The notes beneath the pieces were generated by a model that worked only from the letters and a program-made list of their open reading frames with translations, did not search any database and was not told where the DNA came from. This document shows positions 1 to 8,524 of a stretch of DNA of 24,653 nucleotides, piece by piece. Position 1 is the first letter of the stretch. Every line of letters starts with the position of its first letter. The position numbers and the translations under genes were made by a program. Origin of the DNA: an uncultured Collinsella sp. Lineage in GTDB: Bacteria > Actinomycetota > Coriobacteriia > Coriobacteriales > Coriobacteriaceae. The stretch spans positions 1-24,653 of the forward strand of contig CABQHT010000027.1 of assembly GCA_902464035.1 (NCBI GenBank). The letters are read 5' to 3'.

Positions 1-413
1 ATCACGGCAATGCGCACGCCGTCCACGTCGAACACCGGCGGCGCCCAACGCGTGTCGTTGTTCTCACCACGCTGCAGGGCAATGCTCGAACGCGCCGGCA
101 CCACATGACCGTCCTTGAGCATCATGTAGTCGAGCAGCGGCTGGCCCTCAAACGAAACCGCCGCGGGCACGATGCAGATCATGTCAAGCTCCTGGATACG
201 CTCGGCGACACCAGTCAAGCCGGCAAGCATGTCGTGCTCAAAGTCGGCAGTGCCCACCAGGCCCCCGGGCATGGCGCCCATAAAGAGCGGAGCCGGAACG
301 CACAGCACGCGCGCCCCGCGCTCGTGGGCCAGACGAGCCTGGTCCTCGATGCGGCCGCAAATGCCCTCAATATCACCCAGGCGCATATCGATCTGTGCAA
401 GCGCGAGCTTCAT
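1..413 (-). CDS. Nitrilase-fold (CN-hydrolase) N-terminal domain, probably glutamine-dependent NAD+ synthetase, partial
   Basis: The gene runs off the left edge; 137 N-terminal residues are visible. The start MKLALAQIDMRLGDIEG is the usual opening of the carbon-nitrogen hydrolase domain that supplies ammonia in two-domain NAD+ synthetases (NadE). An upstream in-frame ATG is followed by a stop, so 413 is the first usable start. Two of the three glutaminase triad residues seem missing. The catalytic Glu, normally in a PEL motif, aligns with Ala41 (VPAPLFMG). The Lys, normally in YRK, aligns with Ser109 (ARSSIAL). The catalytic Cys would lie beyond the edge. If this is NadE, the domain may be a non-catalytic scaffold and the enzyme ammonia-dependent. 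A different CN-hydrolase family protein is possible, because the synthetase half is not visible. The gene lies downstream of the superoxide reductase on the same strand. Confidence 0.6.
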   Translation of the reverse strand, partial: MKLALAQIDMRLGDIEGICGRIEDQARLAHERGARVLCVPAPLFMGAMPGGLVGTADFEHDMLAGLTGVAERIQELDMICIVPAAVSFEGQPLLDYMMLKDGHVVPARSSIALQRGENNDTRWAPPVFDVDGVRIAV

Positions 414-451
414 GGCTCAGCCCTTTCCGTCGTAAACCATCGAAATCGTAG

Positions 452-484
452 TAAAAGCGCCGGCCGCATGATGCAGTCGGCGCT
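452..484 (-). terminator. Probable intrinsic terminator of the superoxide reductase gene
   Basis: Read on the minus strand, AGCGCCG pairs with CGGCGCT over a 15-nt loop and is followed by TTTTAC. A short inner GCAT/ATGC pairing may extend the stem. The T-run is short, so termination may be weak and allow some read-through into the nitrilase-fold gene. Confidence 0.4.
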
Positions 485-530
485 CGCATGTGCATATGCT
501 AGCTATGATACCCCGAGCGGGGGCGCGCTC

Positions 531-893
531 CTAGAATGTCGCGGACCACAGCCCGTGCAGGTTGCAGTAGGCATAGACGGTACCGGTCTTGGAACCGCCG
601 GCAAAAAACGTCGCGGGCTTCATGCCGGGCTCAAGGTAATGGACCTCTAAGCGGCCCTCGGCCTCAAGGGCGATCCACTCAATATAGTGCTCGGGCAGGC
701 TGGGGTGCTCGACCGAGCCAACGCGTGCGCGAATCACGTGACCGTCGCGCTCGGTCTCGACAACAGGCACGTGTTTCTCGTGCGCCGCGTCCTCAGTGTT
801 TGCGGTCAGTTCCGTGCAACCGGCAGGGGTTGCAACGTCGTTGCCAAGGGCGGCAATGAGCTTACCGTCGGGGTCCTTAAAGAATTTCGCCAT
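531..893 (-). CDS. Superoxide reductase (desulfoferrodoxin/neelaredoxin family)
   Basis: This 120-residue protein reduces superoxide to peroxide without making oxygen, a typical defence of anaerobes. The iron centre is clear: EKHVP (Glu39, Lys40, His41), VEHPSLPEH (His63, His69) and YCNLHG (Cys110, His113), matching the four-His one-Cys site and the catalytic Lys of the family. The first 35 residues align with the desulforedoxin domain of two-iron desulfoferrodoxins (MAKFFKDPDGK; CTELTANTEDAA) but keep only one cysteine, Cys26, so the rubredoxin-like Fe(Cys)4 centre is absent. This resembles the class with a vestigial N-terminal domain. The start at 893 is fixed by AAGGAGA seven bases upstream; an extension further upstream has no family similarity. 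It stands alone, about 150 bases downstream of the SNF2 helicase gene on the same strand. Confidence 0.93.
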   Translation of the reverse strand: MAKFFKDPDGKLIAALGNDVATPAGCTELTANTEDAAHEKHVPVVETERDGHVIRARVGSVEHPSLPEHYIEWIALEAEGRLEVHYLEPGMKPATFFAGGSKTGTVYAYCNLHGLWSATF

Positions 894-1043
894 GATGTTC
901 TCCTTTGCTGACGTGCCAATGTTCTTGACGGTTCTTATGCCCAAAGGCAGACAAACCATCCACGACATTGCAAATGAACACATAACGGGCGGGGACGATG
1001 GGGCAGCGTGTGCCATCCGTCCTGGCGGCCCCACCCGAGCGGG

Positions 1044-4000
1044 TTAGCGCCCGTCGCCGCCCAGCAGCGCCAGAACATCTTCGCGGGTAAAAAGCGCCGA
1101 GGAGATGCCGTCGCCGCCGAGCACGCTGTTGACCAGGTCGCGTTTGGACTCCTGCATCTGCATGATGCGTTCCTCGATCGTGTCCTTGGCGATGAGCTTG
1201 TACACGGTCACGGTATGTTGCTGGCCAATACGGTGCGCGCGGTCGGTCGCCTGGTCCTGCGCCGCCACGTTCCACCACGGGTCGTAGTGGATGACCACGT
1301 CGGCCGCCGTCAGGTTAAGGCCCACGCCGCCCGCCTTGAGCGAAATCAAAAAGACCGGAACCTCGCCCGCTTGGAACTGCGCGACCATCTTGGCGCGGCT
1401 CTCCTTAGACGAAGCGCCCGTGAGCTTAAGGAAGGCGATGTCCTCCCTGGCCAAGCGCTTACCGATGATATCGAGCATACCCGTGAACTGGCTGAACAAC
1501 AGGATGCGACGCCCGCCGTCGAGTGCGCCGTGCACGAGCTCCATACACGTATCGAGCTTGGCGCTCCCCGCCTTGTAATCCTCGTAGTGTAGACGCGGGT
1601 CGCAGCAGATCTGGCGCAGCTTGGTGAGCTCGGCGAGCACCTTGAGTTTGTCCTTCTTAAACTCCCCAGCCTCGCGGTGCTGCACCTGCTGGGCGATGCG
1701 GTCCTGGTTGGCCAGGTAGAGCTTGCGCTGCTCGCCGGTAAGCTGTGCCATGACGGTGTCCTCGATCTTCTCGGGCAGGTCGGCCACCACGTCTTCCTTA
1801 ACACGGCGCAGCACAAACGGCGACACGAGCGCCTGCAGGCGAGCGGCGCTATCGCCCTCGGCATGCTCGACGGGGCTCTCAAAGCGCTTGGCAAACGACT
1901 CGCGCGTCCCCAAAAGGCCCGGCATCAAAAAGTCGAAGATGCTCCAAAGCTCGGACAAGCGGTTTTCGATGGGCGTGCCCGTCAGGGCAAAGCGCACGCC
2001 GGCAGGCAGGCGCTTTGCGGCGCGCGCCACCTGCGTGAGCGGGTTTTTAATGTACTGGGCCTCGTCGAGTACCACGCGGGCAAAGTCCTGCTCGGCATAC
2101 TCGTCGATATCGCGGCGCATGAGATCATACGAGGTCACGACCACGTTATGCTCGGCGGCGCCGGCTATCTGCACGCGGCGTTGCGCCTTGGCACCCACGA
2201 TGGCGCACACGTCGAGCGAAGGCGCAAAGCGCTCCAGCTCGGCGGTCCAGTTGTACACAAGCGACGCAGGGCACACCACAAGCGTGGGCTTCGTGTCCCC
2301 CGCCTCCACGCGCGCTAGGATATGTGCGATCATCTGCAGCGTTTTGCCCAGGCCCATATCGTCGGCCAAAATACCGCCAAGGCCCAGGTGCTCGAGTGAG
2401 CCGAGCCACTGGTAGCCGTCGACCTGATAGCCGCGCAGTGTGGCCTTGAGAGATGCCGGCACCGTAAAGTCCATCTTGCCGAGCGTATCCAAGCGTTCGA
2501 CGGTGCGACGGAATGCAGCGTCACGATCGGCTTCGAGCGCGGGCGTGCGCGCAAGCATGCTGTCGACGAACAGGGTACTCGATGCGGGAAGCGACACGCC
2601 ATCGAGCAGGTCGACAGCATCGACCCCCAGATCCTCGGCAAGGCTAAACGCGGCGCGCGCCCCCTCGTCCAGGCGAATGATGTCGCCCGACGTGAGACGC
2701 GCAAACGTCTGGTGGCGCTTGTACGAGTCCAGATAGATGGCAAGATCTGCCGCCGAAAGCCCGCTCGCGCCCAGCTCGACGTCGAGCAGGTTACTCTTGA
2801 CGGTCGCACGCACCGAAAGCTTGGGCGCAGGGCGGACCGAGACCTGGCGCAGACGGTCACTGAGCATGACCTCACCCAGTTCGGACAGGGCAGACAGGCC
2901 CTCGGTCAGCAGGCAGAACAAGCGAGCGTCATCGCGCTCCTCAAACGCCAGACCGCGCTCGTAGAAATCGAAGTACAGGGCCGCCGTATCCATAACGCGA
3001 AACTCCGCCACCTCGTCGCGGGGCGGCACACCGGGGCGCTGCTCTTCGAAGGGGCTGCCCGGAGCGCCCAGGCTAAAGAGATCCGCCGACCAATCGCCGT
3101 AGGTAACCGTAATTTTGCAGGTCACGAGCCTATCGTCGACACCGATCGCCATAGCAAAGCTCGGCTCGGGTGCCACGGTATCGAGCGCGGCGGGCGCGGT
3201 GAGGTCGGTGTAGTCGCGCAAAATGGGCAGCGCCATACGGCAAAACTCCCCCACCTGCTCGGCGGCAATATGGGCGGGCGTGCGGCACGGCAGCAAGCGT
3301 GACAAAAAAGGTGCGGCATGCTGAGCAAATGCAGCGTCGGTACGGCGCGCGCGGCGCGTATCAACCAAGTAGGCGGCATCGCCCGACGCAAAGCAGTACA
3401 TATCGGCGGGCAGGCGCAGGTCATAGCTACCACCAGCCGCCGGCGCGATTTTGGCGGCAAGGAGCGGCGGGCGCTTAGCGGACGCCTCGTCCTCCCCTTG
3501 CGGAGACAGCTCAACCGCCACGTCGTAGGTGCGATGCGTCGTCATCCCGCGCGACCAGGCGGGCTCAAAGGAGATGGTCTGGCCGCGCAGCAGGTCCAGC
3601 ACATATACGATGCTATGCTCGGACAGCGGCAACTGACGCTCGGCAACAAAACCGCTGCGGGCAAAGTCGTACGACGCCGAACGCGAGCTTGTGATGTCAT
3701 CGAGATAGGCAACTGTCGTCACAACAAGGTTGAGCAGCTTTGCCGATGTTTCGTCAAAGGCCTCAGGTGAATGGACAAACGTGAGCTTCTTGCCATAGGA
3801 GAACGTGCCGCCGCGCACGTAGGCATCAGCCATGCCGTCGATGTCCTTGACCACGTAGGACACCGAGCCGCAGCGAATGCGGAACTCGAGCGCCCAGCTA
3901 AAGCGGTCGGCGAACAGCGGATTGTAGTACGGCACCAACGAGGGCTCCAACACCGCTTTGGGGGCGTCGGGATCAACGGCACTGGCAAGCTTGCGGCGCA

Positions 4001-4508
4001 TGCTCGCCAGCTCATCCATGCGCGCGTCCGAAAGATCGGAGAGCGCCGCCACAAGGCTCGGGCTCGTGGGGACGGGCGCCGGAAAGGGAAAGTTGGGGTT
4101 GACGGCCGGCGCTTTGGGCGCGGTGCGCGCGGGCTGTTTCGGCTGCGCCGTAAACGTGCGAACCGGCGTGCGCAGCCCCTCAACAGGCTCAATGCCGCTG
4201 GTGTCCAGGTACGCCAGCGCTGTGGCGATGGCGTGCTTGCACATACCGGGATAGCGGTATGCGGCGGGGCAGTCGCAGTCGTAGTCGATAACCTCGTGCT
4301 CGTCCATATCGAGCGCCACGTGCGTCTTGTACAGGTCGCCGCGCGAGCCGCGCACCAAGCCCTCAACCGTCACGTTTTTGGAGAAGCGCGAGCCGCTGTC
4401 CTCAATCGACAGCACGGCGCCGTTGAGCATGAGCGAGCGGCCCTTCATAAAGGTGCCGCTCAACGCCGCCTCTTTGCGAAGCGCCTGCACAAACGTCCCC
4501 TGCGCCAT
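1044..4508 (-). CDS. SWIM zinc-finger SNF2-family DEAD-box helicase
   Basis: This 1154-residue ATPase is of the bacterial SNF2/RapA-like type. A SWIM zinc finger lies at residues 78-92 (CDC, nine residues, then CKH). A long SNF2-associated region follows. The two RecA-like lobes begin near residue 690: motif I DDMGLGKT near 715, motif II DEAQ near 814, motif III LTGTPIENRLSELWS, then FSQFTGML, SLKAGGVGLNL and the arginine-finger motif DRAHRIGQQ near 1090. All core motifs are intact. Such enzymes translocate on duplex DNA and remodel protein-DNA complexes; the bacterial target is not known from sequence. An ATG 30 bases upstream (4538) is possible, but 4508 has GGAGGA a few bases ahead. The start is 38 bases after the dnaE stop with no terminator between, so the two are probably co-transcribed, suggesting a replication-linked role. 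Confidence 0.92.
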   Translation of the reverse strand: MAQGTFVQALRKEAALSGTFMKGRSLMLNGAVLSIEDSGSRFSKNVTVEGLVRGSRGDLYKTHVALDMDEHEVIDYDCDCPAAYRYPGMCKHAIATALAYLDTSGIEPVEGLRTPVRTFTAQPKQPARTAPKAPAVNPNFPFPAPVPTSPSLVAALSDLSDARMDELASMRRKLASAVDPDAPKAVLEPSLVPYYNPLFADRFSWALEFRIRCGSVSYVVKDIDGMADAYVRGGTFSYGKKLTFVHSPEAFDETSAKLLNLVVTTVAYLDDITSSRSASYDFARSGFVAERQLPLSEHSIVYVLDLLRGQTISFEPAWSRGMTTHRTYDVAVELSPQGEDEASAKRPPLLAAKIAPAAGGSYDLRLPADMYCFASGDAAYLVDTRRARRTDAAFAQHAAPFLSRLLPCRTPAHIAAEQVGEFCRMALPILRDYTDLTAPAALDTVAPEPSFAMAIGVDDRLVTCKITVTYGDWSADLFSLGAPGSPFEEQRPGVPPRDEVAEFRVMDTAALYFDFYERGLAFEERDDARLFCLLTEGLSALSELGEVMLSDRLRQVSVRPAPKLSVRATVKSNLLDVELGASGLSAADLAIYLDSYKRHQTFARLTSGDIIRLDEGARAAFSLAEDLGVDAVDLLDGVSLPASSTLFVDSMLARTPALEADRDAAFRRTVERLDTLGKMDFTVPASLKATLRGYQVDGYQWLGSLEHLGLGGILADDMGLGKTLQMIAHILARVEAGDTKPTLVVCPASLVYNWTAELERFAPSLDVCAIVGAKAQRRVQIAGAAEHNVVVTSYDLMRRDIDEYAEQDFARVVLDEAQYIKNPLTQVARAAKRLPAGVRFALTGTPIENRLSELWSIFDFLMPGLLGTRESFAKRFESPVEHAEGDSAARLQALVSPFVLRRVKEDVVADLPEKIEDTVMAQLTGEQRKLYLANQDRIAQQVQHREAGEFKKDKLKVLAELTKLRQICCDPRLHYEDYKAGSAKLDTCMELVHGALDGGRRILLFSQFTGMLDIIGKRLAREDIAFLKLTGASSKESRAKMVAQFQAGEVPVFLISLKAGGVGLNLTAADVVIHYDPWWNVAAQDQATDRAHRIGQQHTVTVYKLIAKDTIEERIMQMQESKRDLVNSVLGGDGISSALFTREDVLALLGGDGR

Positions 4509-4546
4509 CACTTCCTCCAATCTCGCACGGACCAGCAAGGTCGCCC

Positions 4547-7500
4547 TTAGATCACCGTCACTCTGCCTTGGTTACCCACGATGGCCTTGGCCTCGGCCAG
4601 CAGCGGAATCGAGCGCGCGTTGACCTTGGCAGGCACCTCGGCACGTAGCACGCGCCCGTCCACCTGCTCGATAAAGATCTCCACGCGGTCGCCGCCCGGG
4701 TTGGCGGTAAGCACCGTGGCAAGACGCGCCATATTGCCCTGGCTAAAGCGGCTGTTGGGCACCATGACCTCAAACACCTTGGGCTTGTTGTTCTCCTCGT
4801 TGAGCTCGAGCGGCACGATCTCCTGCGCGATGATCTGGTCGCCGCGGTCCGAGCGCTCGAGCTTGCCCTTAATGCGCACAAAGGCATCGGACAGCTGCGC
4901 GCCGGTCTCGGGATCGACCTCGCCGTACAGGTACCCCTCGGCCTCCTTGTAGGTCTTGGGGAAGACGACGACGGTGGCCTCGCCCTCCATGTCCTCGAGC
5001 TGCACGATACCCATGGGATCGCCGTTTTTGGTCACGCGCTTGGACACGCTCGAGACCATGCCGGCCCACCACAGTGCCTTGCCCTCGGGAATCTCCTGGT
5101 TGATGGTGCCGCCCGTGGGGTTTTGCACTTCGTAGCCAGTATCGATCTGCGAGAACGAGAAGTCGCGCGCCTTGGCTAGCGCATACTCAAACGGGCGCAG
5201 CGGGTGGTCCGAGACATAGATGCCCAGAACTTCCTTCTCCTGGCTCAGCTTAAGGTGGCGGTCCCATTCCTGGCCATCCGGATCGGGCACGCTCACCTCA
5301 AAGCCCGAGCCCTCGACGTCGCCGAACATATCGAAGAACGACGTCTGGCCGCTCGCACGATCCTTCTGGCGCTTCACCGCGGCATCGATGATGTTCTCGG
5401 GGTTGTTCTTGTCCACAAAGTGCATCATCTGGCGACGCGGATACCCCGTGGAGTCGAAGGCGCCTGCCTTGATCAGCGATTCGATTACGCGGCGGTTGGC
5501 CTGGCTCGAGTCCACGCGCTCGACAAAGTCATGCAGCGTCTTAAACGGACCACCCGCCTCGCGCTCGGCGATAATCGCCTGCGCCACACCGGTGCCCACG
5601 CCGCGGATGCCGGCCAGACCAAAGCGCACGCCCTCCTTGGTAGCCGTGAACTCGGTACCGGACTCGTTGACATCTGGCGAGAGCACGGGGATGCCGTCGT
5701 GACGGCATGCCGAGACGTAGTGCACGATCTTGTCGGTCTTGCCCGTATAGGACGTCAGAACGGCCGCCATGTACTCGTGCGGATAGTGCGCCTTGAGCCA
5801 CGCCGTCTGCATAACCAGGATGGCGTAGCCGGCGGAGTGCGACTTGTTGAAGGCGTAGGACGCGAACTCGAGGACATCGTCCCAAATCTTCTGGGCGACC
5901 TCGCGCGTGTAGTTGTTCTTGATGGCGCCGTTCATCCAGTGGTCGTAGGTGGTCTCGTCCGAGCCGTCCTCCCAGTGGAGCACCGTCGACGTGAGCAGCT
6001 TGATCTTCTTCTTAGCCACGGGCTTACGGATACGCGAGTCCGATTCGCCCTTGGAAAAGCCGCACATCTCGACGGAGATGAGCATAACCTGCTCCTGGTA
6101 GACCATGGTGCCGTAGGTTTCGCCCAGGATGTCGTCCAGACGGTCGTCGTAGGAGACGGCCGGCTCCTTGCCGTTCATACGGTTGATGTAGGACGAGACC
6201 ATGCCGGCGCCCAACGGGCCCGGGCGGTACAGGGCGATCAATGCCACGACGTGCTTGTACTCGGTGGGCTTCATGTTCTTGATCGTGGCCGTCATGCCGG
6301 CGGACTCGACCTGGAAGACGCCGGCGGTGTGGCCGGAACCCATGAGCTTAAAGATCTCGGGGTCGTCAAAGGGAATCTCTTCCTCTTTGATGTCGATGCC
6401 GAAGTTCTTTTTGATGTTTGCCTTGGCCTTGGAGATTACCGTCAGCGTGCGCAGGCCCAAGAAGTCCATCTTGAGCAGGCCCATGTCGGCAACGGTATGA
6501 CCCTCGTACTGGGTAATCTCGACGCCGCCCTTGGTGTCGAGTTTGGTGGGCACGTGCTCGTTGACGGGGTCGCGGCAGATCAGAACGGCGCACGCGTGCA
6601 CGCCCTCGCCACGGGTGAGGCCCTCGATCGAGAGCGCCGTGTCGATGATGCGGCGGGCGTCGTCATCCTTTTTATAGGCCTCGGCAAAGTCGGGGTTAAA
6701 CAGATCCTCTTTGCCGGGTTGCTTGTCGAGCACCTGCTTGAGTTTGACCTTGGGGTCGCTCGAGACCATCTTGGACAGGCGCTGACCCATGTAGACCGGA
6801 TAGTCCAGGACGCGCGCGGCGTCGTTGATGGCCTGCTTGGCCTTGATGGTCGAGTAGGTGATGACGTGGGTGACCTTCTCGGGGCCGTAGAGCTGGCGAA
6901 CGTGCTCCACGACCTCGAGGCGCCGCTCATCGTCGAAGTCCATATCGATATCGGGCATCTCGGTACGCTGCGGGGACAGGAACCTCTCGAACATCAGGCC
7001 GTTCTCGAGCGGGTCGAACGCGGTGATGTTCATGGCGTAGGCGACGATAGCGCCGGCGGCCGAGCCACGGCCGGGGCCGACGCCGATGCCGTTGTCCTTG
7101 GCCCATTGCACGTACTCGGCAACGATCAAGAAGTAGGCGGCAAAGCCCTTGTCGCAGATGACTTTGTATTCGTACTCAAAGCGCTCTTTGATGTTGACGC
7201 CACCAATCTCGCGCGTGGCCCAGTCGTCGCCGTAGTGCTGGCGCAGGCCCTTCTCGCACTCGCGGCGGAACTGGCTCTCGTGCGTCTCGCCGGGATCGAG
7301 CAGCGGGAAGCGCGGCAGGATGATGGAGTCCCAGTCCAGCTCAACGTAGCACTTGTCGGCGATCTCGAGCGTGTTGTCGCAGGCCTCGGGGCAATACGGG
7401 AACATCGCCCGCATCTCCTCCTCGGTCTTCATGTAGAACTCCGAGCCGGTCATGCGCATGCGGTTGGGGTCGTCGACCTTGGCGTTCATACCGATGCACA

Positions 7501-8350
7501 TGATGACATCCTGCACGGGCGCGTCCTCGCGGCGCAGGTAGTGGAAGTCGTTGGTAGCGATGACCTTGACGCCCACCTGCTTGGCGATATCGATGAGCGC
7601 ACGGTCCATCTGCTCGTCGGTCAGGCCATTGTCGGTAGTGATGCCGTGTTCCTGGATCTCGATGTAAAAGTCGCCAGGTTCGAAGGTGTCGCGGAAGGTC
7701 TCGGCCCATTTAATGGCACCTTCCATGTCGCCGCGGTCGATGTATTTGGGGATGATGCCGGCGATACAGGCGCTCGTGCAGATCATGCCCTTGGCGTGGC
7801 GGCGCAGGTTGTCGAGCGTCACGCGGGGCTTATAGTAAAAGCCCTGCACGGCGGCCTCGGAGACCGTCTGCATCAGGTTAACGTAGCCCTCCTGGTCCTT
7901 GGCCAAAAGGATCATGTGGTAGAGCTCGGGCTTATGGTCGCGGGCGAGCGTCTCGTCCGGCGTAAAGTAGACCTCGCAGCCAAAGATGGGCTTGATGACC
8001 AGGGGCGGCTTGAGCTCGTCGATGTTGCCCTTCTCGTCCCACATGGCCATGTCCTTTACATACTGGGCATGCTCGCGCGGGTTTGCCTCGGGGTCGGGCT
8101 CCACCAGCTCGTCGCGGCGGTCCTTTTCCAAGAAGGCCTTGTCATGGCTCCAGGTTTTGTACTCGGGCGTGTTGTGGTTGACGGCGTCGCAGGCCAGCGC
8201 CAGGTCGGGCACGCCATACATGTAGCCGTGGTCGGTAATGGCGACGGCGGGCATGCCCAGCTCTACGGCGCGATTGACCATATCCTGGATACGGGTTGCG
8301 CCGTCGAGCATAGAGAAAACAGTGTGGTTGTGCAGATGGACGAATGCCAT
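4547..8350 (-). CDS. dnaE: DNA polymerase III subunit alpha
   Basis: This 1267-residue protein is the replicative polymerase catalytic subunit. It starts with a PHP domain (HLHNHTVFSMLDGA, ITDHG). All nine metal ligands expected from mycobacterial DnaE1 appear present: His7, His9, Asp16, His41, Glu126, His145, Cys195, Asp268 and His270. About 55 extra residues, many of them acidic, lie inside PHP near 65-118. The polymerase core has GVGPGRGSAAG, the catalytic PDIDMDFDD near 465-473 and MDFLGLR near 628. A helix-hairpin-helix region and an OB fold (VVVFPKTYKE) lie near the C-terminus. At 1267 residues it is somewhat longer than E. coli DnaE (1160). No intein is seen. The ATG at 8350 has GGAG eight bases upstream. 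It is the first gene of the dnaE-SNF2 pair. Confidence 0.98.
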   Translation of the reverse strand: MAFVHLHNHTVFSMLDGATRIQDMVNRAVELGMPAVAITDHGYMYGVPDLALACDAVNHNTPEYKTWSHDKAFLEKDRRDELVEPDPEANPREHAQYVKDMAMWDEKGNIDELKPPLVIKPIFGCEVYFTPDETLARDHKPELYHMILLAKDQEGYVNLMQTVSEAAVQGFYYKPRVTLDNLRRHAKGMICTSACIAGIIPKYIDRGDMEGAIKWAETFRDTFEPGDFYIEIQEHGITTDNGLTDEQMDRALIDIAKQVGVKVIATNDFHYLRREDAPVQDVIMCIGMNAKVDDPNRMRMTGSEFYMKTEEEMRAMFPYCPEACDNTLEIADKCYVELDWDSIILPRFPLLDPGETHESQFRRECEKGLRQHYGDDWATREIGGVNIKERFEYEYKVICDKGFAAYFLIVAEYVQWAKDNGIGVGPGRGSAAGAIVAYAMNITAFDPLENGLMFERFLSPQRTEMPDIDMDFDDERRLEVVEHVRQLYGPEKVTHVITYSTIKAKQAINDAARVLDYPVYMGQRLSKMVSSDPKVKLKQVLDKQPGKEDLFNPDFAEAYKKDDDARRIIDTALSIEGLTRGEGVHACAVLICRDPVNEHVPTKLDTKGGVEITQYEGHTVADMGLLKMDFLGLRTLTVISKAKANIKKNFGIDIKEEEIPFDDPEIFKLMGSGHTAGVFQVESAGMTATIKNMKPTEYKHVVALIALYRPGPLGAGMVSSYINRMNGKEPAVSYDDRLDDILGETYGTMVYQEQVMLISVEMCGFSKGESDSRIRKPVAKKKIKLLTSTVLHWEDGSDETTYDHWMNGAIKNNYTREVAQKIWDDVLEFASYAFNKSHSAGYAILVMQTAWLKAHYPHEYMAAVLTSYTGKTDKIVHYVSACRHDGIPVLSPDVNESGTEFTATKEGVRFGLAGIRGVGTGVAQAIIAEREAGGPFKTLHDFVERVDSSQANRRVIESLIKAGAFDSTGYPRRQMMHFVDKNNPENIIDAAVKRQKDRASGQTSFFDMFGDVEGSGFEVSVPDPDGQEWDRHLKLSQEKEVLGIYVSDHPLRPFEYALAKARDFSFSQIDTGYEVQNPTGGTINQEIPEGKALWWAGMVSSVSKRVTKNGDPMGIVQLEDMEGEATVVVFPKTYKEAEGYLYGEVDPETGAQLSDAFVRIKGKLERSDRGDQIIAQEIVPLELNEENNKPKVFEVMVPNSRFSQGNMARLATVLTANPGGDRVEIFIEQVDGRVLRAEVPAKVNARSIPLLAEAKAIVGNQGRVTVI

Positions 8351-8389
8351 GTGATGAGCTCCGATGCGGGTTCGTGTTCTGACTGAACG

Positions 8390-8395
8390 ATTTTA
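8390..8395 (-). promoter_or_regulatory. Candidate dnaE promoter -10
   Basis: TAAAAT on the minus strand, 40 bases ahead of the dnaE start, is five of six to the consensus -10. The best -35 (TTCGGG) is 19 bases away and weak. It lies downstream of the addA-end palindrome, consistent with an independent dnaE transcript. Confidence 0.35.
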
Positions 8396-8450
8396 CCGCA
8401 CGGCACGGACGGCACCCGAACCTAGCCAAACCCACACGGCTCCTATTGAG

Positions 8451-8512
8451 TTGCGGTGAAATGCGGACTGTTTGGCGGCTTTTTGGCCAAAACAGTCCGT
8501 ATTCCACCGCAA
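8451..8512. repeat. Long imperfect palindrome between addA and dnaE
   Basis: A 23-bp arm (8451-8473, starting TTGCGGTGAAATGCGGACTG) is inverted at 8490-8512 with two mismatches. The inner TTTGGC/GCCAAA extends it to a small loop. It begins 12 bases after the addA stop codon. There is no T-run on either side, so it is not a standard intrinsic terminator. It may protect or end the addBA message, or be a copy of a dispersed palindromic repeat. Confidence 0.8.
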
Positions 8513-8524
8513 GTTATCTGAGGG

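Noticed and set aside
4547..8350. Intein in dnaE
   Set aside because: The polymerase reads through all active-site motifs without interruption, and no splicing blocks are seen.
5204..8386. A 1060-residue open frame on the plus strand opposite dnaE
   Set aside because: It mirrors dnaE codons in a high-GC gene; the product is His/Val/Leu/Asp-rich with no domain and no Shine-Dalgarno. dnaE on the other strand is certain.
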